Assembly: GCF_000611645.1 (NCBI RefSeq)
Contig: NW_014013453.1
Coordinates: 1 to 29,612, forward strand
Length of the DNA: 29,612 nucleotides
DNA from: Monoraphidium neglectum
Taxonomy: Eukaryota > Chlorophyta > Chlorophyceae > Sphaeropleales > Selenastraceae
Direction: 5' to 3'
Both the position numbers and the translations under genes were made by a program. Below the pieces are notes generated by a model, which was given only the letters and a program-made list of their open reading frames with translations, did not search any database and had not been told where the DNA came from. Below, one piece after another: positions 23,298 through 29,612 of the stretch (position 1 is its first letter; each line of letters begins with the position of its first letter).

Positions 23298-24677
23298 TCA
23301 CCACCAGCGCAGGTGCAGGTTGGCCCTGTTTTGCAGCGCGAGCTTGTGGAGGTCGTCACGCTTCTGCCGCGCGGCGCCGCGCTTCTGGTACGCCAGCAGC
23401 AACTCCAGCGCGAGGCACTCTGCAAAGGCGCCCTTGCTCGACTTCTTGCGCGCCTCGGCGGCGCGCACCAGCCAATGCAGGGCGAGGCTGCGGCCCTTGG
23501 GGGGTGGCAAGTAGTGTGCGGAGAGGCGCGGGTGCATCGAGCGCGAGAGTTGGAGGAGGGGAGGGGAGGGGCCGATGCTGGGTGGGGATAGAGAGGCTTT
23601 GCTTGAGGGTTATGCGAGGAAAACAGCGCGGCATGCGCCCAAAGTCCAGGGGCGCCGCCGAGGGCGGCCGCCGCAGCCAAGGCGACCGTCTTGCCGAGCA
23701 GCGCCGCCAGCCGCAGCCCCAGCGGCTGGCTGCCCCAGCCACTGGCGGCCACGACCCCCGGCTCCCTGCATGCCACCCTGGAATGAAGAGTTGCACCTTT
23801 TCAGAGGGCATGACACCGGGCACGTAGGTCGTTTTGGTGGCGGTGCGGATGGTGCGCACATCCAGATGCGGCGTCACGTTCTGCACGGCCTGGAGGGGGC
23901 GAAGGGGCGACCGGGGTCGGCGGCGGGTGCAGCGCGGGGCATGGCGCGCTGCCGCAGCCAAACGTGCGCTGCCGCTGCCGCTGCTGCTGCCGCTGCCACT
24001 GCCGCCGCAGCTGGCGCAGCCGCTCCCGCTGCCTGCGCAGGCGAGGGCTGCCGAGCTCCGGTCATTGTTCCGTCGGAGGCGTGCCGTTCAGCTGGTGGTC
24101 ATGTGCTGACCGCTCGCTGCGCTCGGAGCACGAGCAATGCAGGCGTACGCACGGCAGCCGGCCGCCCCTGCCCGTCGGTCAGACTGTAATGGATGAGTCA
24201 AGATGCATGAGGTCAAACCCGCACCTGCAGCACCACCCTGACTGCGTCCGTACTAGCAGGGCCCCCGTCCTCGTACATCGCCGCGCTTGCCTCCCCCGCG
24301 GCCTCCGTGCCAGCCGCATCCTCGCCCTTGCCGGCCTTTTCTTTCTTCGGCCCTTGCTTTGTCTTGGTGGGTGGCCGGTAGGCCGCTGACTGCTGCAGCT
24401 GGTGCCACTTGCCGTGTGCAGGGAGAGCGCCGCTGCTGCCCCAGCTAGAAATGGCAGCCAGGCCGCCACCTCTGCTGGTGCTGGCGCTGCTGCTCATGCC
24501 TCTGCTGCAGCTGCAGTGACTAGGGTTGCTGGTGCTGCCGGCGTTGCCGCCGCTGGTGCTGCATGCCAGTGGGTCACTGCATGCTGCAGCACGCACAGCT
24601 GCTGCGACGCTCGCCTCCAAAGCGGGGCAGCCGCCACGGACGACCAACGTGGCTGCTATAAGACCATTGCTCAGCAT
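23298..24677 (-). CDS. Mitochondrial small-subunit ribosomal protein uS7 (uS7m), 3 exons
   Basis: uS7 binds the 3' major domain of the small-subunit rRNA and nucleates head assembly. Minus-strand exons 24677-24225, 23889-23797 and 23495-23298 join at phase 0 (donors GTGCGG, GTGCAA). The diagnostic part starts at the exon 1/2 junction: VVLQ then AVQNVTPHLDVRTIRTA, TTYVPGVMPSEK, GRSLALHWLVRAAEARKK and RDDLHKLALQNRANLHLRWW, matching the C-terminal two thirds of bacterial-type uS7. Exon 1 gives about 150 residues that look like an organelle-targeting region plus Ser/Ala/Lys-rich filler. The usual first helices with the motif around NxLMxxGKK are not recognisable there or in the introns. ATG 24677 starts MLSNGLIAATLVVRGG, a plausible presequence; ATG 24812 is also in frame. 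The mitochondrial assignment follows from divergence and presequence and is inference; plastid uS7 is normally plastid-encoded. Confidence 0.82.
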
Positions 24678-25088
24678 TACTGCGGGGTGGGTAGGGGAGA
24701 CACCCCGCAAGGCAGCGAAACGCTCTGTAAGAAAGCAGCAGGCAGCTTGTGATCTAGACGTGTTGGTACGGTTGTATACTGTGACGTGATGAAACCTTGG
24801 TGTATGTGCCAAACTTGCTTGCGTGTGAGGATGCTTGATGAGTGGCCACTCCAGTCACCCGTCTGGCCCTCGGAAGCTTGCTTTGCACTTGCAACTTCCG
24901 GATCTTTGCGCGCTCCTTGTGCAGCCAAGCCTACATTGAGCCGTTATATCTCGTTTCACTTGATTTCCTCCTATCACCATACGGCTGACGTCGTCTTACA
25001 CCCGTTCCTGATTCGAGACTTGCTGCAGGACGCGCATCTTGCAAGAGACCCTTGCCACAGCGTGCAAGCACTTCACATTTATCTCGTG
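24678..25088. promoter_or_regulatory. Short bidirectional promoter region, uS7m / DUF1997
   Basis: 411 bp separate two divergent start codons, so both promoters must lie here if both starts are right. If uS7m starts at ATG 24812 the interval shrinks to 276 bp. GTATACTGTGACGTGATG (24773-24790) includes a TGACGTGA ACGT-core motif. No unambiguous TATA box is seen. Confidence 0.45.
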
Positions 25089-25895
25089 ATGCAGCGCCTT
25101 CACCGTGGCAGCCCTTGTGCAGCGGGACGCGGATTCGCAAGCGGCGCGTTCGCCGCGCCGCAGAAATCATTCAATGCTGCTGTCTCCAACACCCGCCGCG
25201 CCCGCGCTGCGACTCCTGTGACGTCGGTCATCGCGCAGCAGCAGGACGCCGACGACAGCGCTGTCGCCCCCAGTACCAGTGGCAGCGACGCGGGCGCCGC
25301 GGCCGGCCCAGGCCTTGCGGCCGCCCAGCAGCAGCAGCAGCAGCAGCAGCTGGGGGGCCGCGTCGCGCGTTTCCGCGCCACCAAGCAGGCGGTTCAGGTC
25401 GTGCAGGAGCTGCAGTCTAGATCCCTGGCAGAGTACATGGCCCTGCCGGCCAGCCAATACTCAGTGCTAGACGCCCGCAAGGTGCGCCCAGGCCGGGGCC
25501 CTTGCAACGAGGGGGGGACAGCCATGGAGTGCGAGCGCACGTGTGAAGGGGATGGCGGGGTCGTGCTCTCCGCAGTCAGCGCACCCGCCCGCTGCACGCG
25601 CTGTGGTGGAGTGGTTGTGGGGTCTGGTGCGATGCGGTGTGGCGCCGCGTGGGTGTGCAACTCATGAGGGGGGATCGCGGAACGGCGTGACTGGGGTTGA
25701 GCGGCACGCGGCAGCACCGCCAAACCTCCTTGCCCACGTGCGCCCAGGCAACCTCAGAGCCCTTCCCGCCCACGCAATCTGTTTTATCATCTACACACGC
25801 ATTCTTACACACGCATACTATCTCACGACTGCGCGCACGCGCGTACGAGCTCGCTTCCACTTCGTCATTCAACACAAACGCACGCTCACACGCAT

Positions 25896-25932
<37 letters not shown>

Positions 25933-26502
25933 AACACACATGCGCACACACACTTAGCACACACACGCACACACAGACACACTCACCATCACAACCGTAT
26001 GTACATGAATACACACACTCACACATGTGTGTTCTATCCCACTCCTCTCTAGATCGAGCGTGTTGACGAGTCCACCTTCCGCTGCTACGTTGGCCAGCTC
26101 AGCTTCCTGGGCTTCAGCGTGGAGCCCGTCATCACCGTCAGCGTCTCCGTCGAGCCCCGGGGCTGCACGATCCGCCTGCTGTCCTGCCGCCTGCAGGGCA
26201 GCCGGCTCGTCGAGGAGGTCAACAACAAGTTCTCGGCGCAGATGACTAACGCGGTGGTGTGGGAGCCGACGGAAGATCCAGGCGCGAAGCAGATCTCCAG
26301 CAGCACGACCCTGTCGGTTGATGTGGAGGTTCCCGGCTGGCTGGTGCTGCCGACGTCTGCGGTGGAGGCCGCCGGCAGCGGCGTGATGGCGGCGACGCTC
26401 AACGCGATGGTGCCGTCGTTCTTGCGGCAGCTGGAGCGCGACTACGCGCTGTGGGCGTCGGGGGATACGTCGCGGCGGCCGCTGGGGGAGGGCATCCTGT
26501 GA
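25089..26502 (+). CDS. Plastid DUF1997 family protein, 2 exons
   Basis: DUF1997 proteins are shared by cyanobacteria and plastid-bearing eukaryotes; their function is unknown. Exons 25089-25481 and 26053-26502 join at phase 0 to 280 aa. ATG 25089 begins a typical transit peptide: MQRLHRGSPCAAGRGFASG, no acidic residues up to about residue 50, then a drop to acidic sequence. A run of eight Gln (encoded by pure CAG, 25326-25349) precedes the domain. Domain landmarks are LAEYMALPASQYSVLD (about 114-129), FLGFSVEPVITVSVSV (147-162), SVDVEVPGWLVLPTSAVEAA (from about 227) and a C-terminal RQLERDYALWAS. This order matches the family, which ends with DYxxW. The 571-nt intron is dominated by CA repeats. 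It probably shares its upstream region with uS7m. A plastid location is inferred from the transit peptide and family. Confidence 0.88.
25326..25349 (+). repeat. CAG x8 polyglutamine tract inside DUF1997 exon 1
   Basis: Eight uninterrupted CAG codons give Q8 between the transit peptide and the DUF1997 domain. Pure CAG tracts are prone to length change. Confidence 0.95.
25897..25980. repeat. CA microsatellite in DUF1997 intron
   Basis: Pure (CA)n at 25897-25929, then CA-rich sequence with ATGCG, TTAG and CG interruptions to about 25980. It ends some 70 nt before the acceptor of exon 2 and reads CA on the coding strand. Confidence 0.95.
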
Positions 26503-26888
26503 GGCGCGCGGCGGGCGGGCGGGCCGCCTGGTCGATTGTTTTGCGGTGTCGGACGCGCAGTGGTAGGGGGGCCGAGACATTGGGTGCAGACATGCATTGC
26601 CAGCGCTAGTGGCTTTCGATGTAGAGAGGGTTCAGGCAGGGTCAGGTTGTCGTGAGAGGGGCAGGAAGCCCGTGCATGTACTTTGTTGAAGCAGCGAGGT
26701 GCTCGCAAGAGAACAGGTATGGACTGACTTCGGACAGGCCTGGCACCGTGCCACGTGGGCCACACGTGTGTTTTTCATTTCAGCCAATCTCTTTGGCAGT
26801 GGAGAGAGTGGAACGCACTGCACAATATGGCCTGCGCTTGACTGCTCTTCCCAGCTGAGATCCGGCGGGCATGCCTTGTAGGATCATT

Positions 26889-26893
26889 TGTAA
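26889..26893 (+). terminator. TGTAA poly(A) signal of DUF1997 gene
   Basis: TGTAA 386 nt past the DUF1997 stop, nearly the same distance as at FtsH. Confidence 0.6.
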
Positions 26894-27209
26894 CGCTCAG
26901 AGCATTGCGTTGTTGATGCTGGGGCAGTTGTGGCACATGGGGTGTAGGGTGCACGTTTGCTCTGTCACTTCTTTACAAGCGGTTGTGGGCAGGCCTCGTT
27001 ACAAGTGCCTTCACGTTTGCACCAACGCCTTCAAGCACGAAGCAGCCGCCGGCGCAGCTGCTGTCAGCCAGCAGCAGGCAGCGGGTTGAAACGCACGCAT
27101 CTAAAGCAGACATGCGCCCAGCTCCGCACAACCATGGTGTGGCACCTGGGGGCATAATGCTGTGCCTGGGGCTTGGCTGGTTTGGCAGTGCCCAGGCAGC
27201 ATGTGCAAG

Positions 27210-27214
27210 TTACA
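27210..27214 (-). terminator. TGTAA poly(A) signal of secreted-protein gene
   Basis: TTACA on the plus strand, that is TGTAA on the minus strand, 461 nt past the stop of the gene ending at 27675. A further minus-strand copy lies at 26999-27003. Confidence 0.5.
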
Positions 27215-27506
27215 TTTCAGCAGCCAAGGATTGTGGTGTCCCTGTCAGTGCAGGCTGCTGCTGCTGTCGTGCGCGCCAGTGCGCTGTGCCCTCAACTGGA
27301 AGTAATTGTACGCAATGAACAGATGGTTCTGCAGAACAATCAATTTCTGAGATGGCCAGATAGCATAGTGCAGCAGAAAAGCGGAGGCGCTCATACCAGC
27401 AGAGGGCTGGGCAGGCCGCCATCCAAATGGCCTGGTGTATCGACAGTTGGAGTGTTTGATTTTGAATGGCTGTATGGCCTGCATTCCAACAATGTGCATA
27501 AAGATT

Positions 27507-27534
27507 CCACAGGGTTCAAACCACAGGGTTCAAA
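27507..27534. repeat. Perfect 14-nt tandem duplication
   Basis: CCACAGGGTTCAAA occurs twice back to back (27507-27520 and 27521-27534) in the 3' UTR region of the secreted-protein gene. Confidence 0.95.
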
Positions 27535-27674
27535 GGCCAGCAAACCACCTGTAAATGCAGCGCCGCTCTGCAGCCAGCGTGGGGCGTTTTATGCTCGGGA
27601 TACTGGCCGTGGCTGCAGCATTCTGCCACACCGACGCGTGGCGTCAGCGAGGGCACAACACTCACGTACAAGCT

Positions 27675-28675
27675 TTACTTGAGATCAAAGAGGTTCCCCA
27701 GGGCCAGCGCCGCCGCCACGCCGCCTAAGACGGAGGTGCTTACGATGAGGCCCCTGTTGTTGGGCGTGGTCGTCTTCTGGGCTGACACCTGCTTTGCGCC
27801 CAGGGACGACTGGAAGCCCTGGAAGGACTGGGACGCCGCCTGGAGTGACGACGACTGGGATGACGTGCCCGCCTGCAGGAAGCTGCCCTCGGCAACGCGG
27901 TAGGTCAGCATGCACTTGGACCAATCCGCGTCGTCCGAGGCGGCGCGCGTGAAGTCGAAAGTGACCGTGCCGTCGGGCTTGGCCGACACGACGCCGACGG
28001 GGTGCTGGGGGAAGGCTACTGCCGCCTGCGCTTTGCTGCCCTGGCCGATGGCGACGCCGGCGGAGGCAGGGCAGAGGGCCTTGAAGGCGGGCGCCACCGC
28101 CGGCGTGAGGGTGACGCTGGTGCCATCGATGGCGGCAGCAAGGTTGCCGCCGCAGTCATTGGCCCAGGTCAGCTGGTTGCAGGCCTCAGCACCGGGCCAG
28201 TGTATGAGCTCCAGGCGTGCGACTGCAACAAGTTTTGAGGGGGAGGGGGGCAAAGAGACACGAGCACAATCCATCATTGCCAGAGCTTACAACACAGCTT
28301 CCAATGCAGGGGGGGCAAACACGACAGCATCAATCCTAGTGACTGTGATGCTGGAGTTTGATGCATAGATCTCAGCCCCTGATCCTCATGTTGTGGCCCC
28401 CTTCTCACACTCCAAACACAAAACCCACGCTCAAGAACGCCCAACTCACTTTGAGGGGCGCTCTCTGCCTGCAACAGCTTGGTGCAGCGGCAGCGTGGCC
28501 CATCAGGCTTATGCCTGGCCGAGCAGCTGAACTGGAAGTCGTACCCTGTGCATTTCGCCTCGCACGCTGCCAGGGCCGCTTGGCAGGCAGCGCTTTTATC
28601 GGTGGCAGCTTGCGCCGTTTGCAGCAGCGCCGCCAGAACGAGGCCCAGCACAACAAGCTGCGCCGTGCGAGCCAT
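27675..28675 (-). CDS. Secreted Cys-rich protein with C-terminal membrane anchor, unknown function, 2 exons
   Basis: Not recognised as a member of a named family. Minus-strand exons 28675-28450 and 28222-27675 join at phase 1 (donor GTGAGT) to 257 aa. A clear signal peptide (MARTAQLVVLGLVLAALLQ, likely cleaved after QTAQA near residue 23) leads to a short Cys-rich module with Cys at 31, 38, 42, 51, 62, 64, 90 and 99. Two more Cys come later (KALCPAS, SKCMLTYRV), making ten in all, an even number that fits disulfide pairing outside the cytosol. A Ser/Gln-rich stalk follows (about 190-220). The last 25 residues are a hydrophobic helix (GLIVSTSVLGGVAAALALG) ending in the short polar tail NLFDLK. 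This fits a type I membrane or possibly GPI-anchored cell-surface protein; the polar tail argues for a true transmembrane anchor. The start is the only Met before the signal peptide. Confidence 0.82.
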
Positions 28676-29395
28676 TTCAAGCCCAGAAACCTGCTCGTAG
28701 GATACGTTTGCGTTGCGCCATGCAGATATGGAATCGGCCGCGAGCGGCGAGCAGTTGTTCCGTGGGATGCGATGGCCCAGGAGCCCGCTAATGCTGCGGC
28801 CCGCCCACCTTAAGGGACTCTAACAATCAAGGTTGTATTATAATGGCCTTGTTAGGCTTCATGCACGTCGTGTCTATCCGACGAGCGCGAAACTGCTGGT
28901 CGACCAATATCCCTATGGGGGGCCCGCGCTGTGAAATATATAAGCAGACACAACAGAATGGTAAATGTATAGTCTCAGCTCAAAGATGGAGCATGACCCT
29001 GCTGACCTTGGTGGCCGCTTTACGCCGTCCATGAGTCCAGCCCCTAGCTGAAGCTCCCTTGTATCACCCAGCAGTGCCTGCCAGGTTGCCGCAACGCAAG
29101 CTGGAGTTGGCGTCTTGCCCGCACCTTGTGATTACAAAAGTATTTGTGCACAACATCCACTTCAACACATGGCTGTCTTGATGGTTTTTTGAAGTGGGCT
29201 TGACGACGGTGAGTCAATCAGCGTCAAACCACATCTTGAATCTTCGCATTGAGGAATCCCCCAACAACGGGCTGACGGCACTCCGCACGTTCTGGCTGCC
29301 CTGCCTGCTGCCGCCTAGCTGTGTGCTGCTCGTCTCTTTCTTCAGCACCCCTGTTACCTGGTGTCGCCGGCACCATCTTTGATACGGCACTCCTC
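28676..29395. other. Intergenic region between two minus-strand genes
   Basis: About 720 bp with the promoter of the secreted-protein gene and the 3' UTR of the next minus-strand gene. TTACA at 29132-29136 is a minus-strand TGTAA 260 nt past that stop. A TATA-like minus-strand TTATAATA lies near 28836-28843, about 160 nt before the secreted-protein start codon. The plus-strand ATATATAA near 28935 has no gene to serve. Confidence 0.45.
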
Positions 29396-29433
29396 TCATT
29401 CAGGTTGGTCTTGCCCCCCTTGCGCTCCGAAGA

Positions 29434-29484
<51 letters not shown>

Positions 29485-29612
29485 CTGCAACCTCTGCACA
29501 ATCCTGGGCCTTGACAGGCTGGGTCAGCTCAGCATTGTTCTCGGGCTCCTCTGCAGCTGGCCTCTGCTCGACGGCGGCTGTGCTTCCAGACCTGCTGGGA
29601 TGTCTCTGATAG
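29396..29612 (-). CDS. 3' end of a gene encoding a polyglutamine-containing protein (partial)
   Basis: A minus-strand frame is open from the right window edge to a TGA at 29398-29396, 71 codons. It has a charged, coding-like composition (STAAVEQRPAAEEPENN, then AELTQPVKAQDCAEVAEE), then 15 Gln from a pure CAG tract, then QFFGAQGGQDQPE-type residues before the stop. Nothing identifies a family. A minus-strand TGTAA lies 260 nt past the stop (29132-29136). Another frame, poly-Ser followed by ERKGGKTNLNERSAVSKM, is also open past the repeat, so a splice or frame change inside this stretch cannot be excluded. Confidence 0.5.
29435..29479. repeat. Pure CTG/CAG x15 trinucleotide repeat
   Basis: Fifteen uninterrupted CTG units on the plus strand, CAG on the minus strand. 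It is the longest pure triplet repeat in the window. Confidence 0.97.

Larger units (their letters stand above)
26503..27674. other. Convergent intergenic region, DUF1997 / secreted-protein gene
   Basis: About 1.17 kb holding the two 3' UTRs. It has one candidate poly(A) signal per strand at plausible distance and a 14-nt tandem repeat. No reading frame with a recognisable domain is present. Confidence 0.55.

Overview
This window is nuclear DNA from a green alga (Chlorophyta). Four things point there. Genes are split by many short introns with GC-rich flanks. Coding sequence is strongly GC-biased at third positions. The pentamer TGTAA, the chlorophyte poly(A) signal, lies roughly 260-460 nt past the stop of five genes. 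Several predicted products carry plastid or mitochondrial targeting sequences (thylakoid FtsH2-type protease, plastid TerC, plastid DUF1997 protein, mitochondrial uS7). I cannot name the genus. Of the 32 introns I could place, 26 have a GTG donor, 5 a GTA donor and 1 a GC donor.

Layout, left to right: (1) 464-1666, minus strand: N-terminal exons of a KDM4/JHDM3-like JmjN histone demethylase that runs off the left edge. (2) 2546-7399, plus: complete 13-exon thylakoid FtsH protease of type B (VAR2/FtsH2). (3) 7400-10249: FtsH 3' UTR, then about 2.4 kb without a recognisable gene but with two tandem duplications. (4) 10250-12462, plus: 7-exon ankyrin-repeat protein. (5) 12463-13889: intergenic, with a 16-N assembly gap, a TATA box and a possible decayed coding fragment. 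(6) 13890-16184, plus: 4-exon coiled-coil protein whose C-terminal half resembles algal bZIP factors but which shows no basic region. (7) 17289-18685, minus: 4-exon ABHD10-like alpha/beta hydrolase with a probable GC-AG intron. (8) 19645-21381, plus: 2-exon plastid TerC protein. (9) 23298-24677, minus: 3-exon mitochondrial ribosomal protein uS7, apparently lacking its usual first helices. (10) 25089-26502, plus: 2-exon plastid DUF1997 protein. (11) 27675-28675, minus: 2-exon secreted, Cys-rich, C-terminally anchored protein of unknown function. (12) 29396-29612, minus: 3' end of a gene encoding a polyglutamine tract, running off the right edge.

Three divergent gene pairs share an upstream region: KDM4-like/FtsH, hydrolase/TerC and uS7m/DUF1997. 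Functionally the set is housekeeping and organellar: photosystem repair (FtsH), thylakoid biogenesis (TerC), mitochondrial translation (uS7m) and chromatin (KDM4-like). They do not form one pathway. I found no convincing new multi-gene system. The most unusual signals are the strand polarity of intronic microsatellites (TG after donors, CA before acceptors), the bZIP-like protein without a basic region, the uS7m that seems to lack its N-terminal helices, and the TerC intron that is open and in frame. Exon boundaries were placed by eye from reading frame, splice dinucleotides and remembered family consensus, without any alignment or transcript data.
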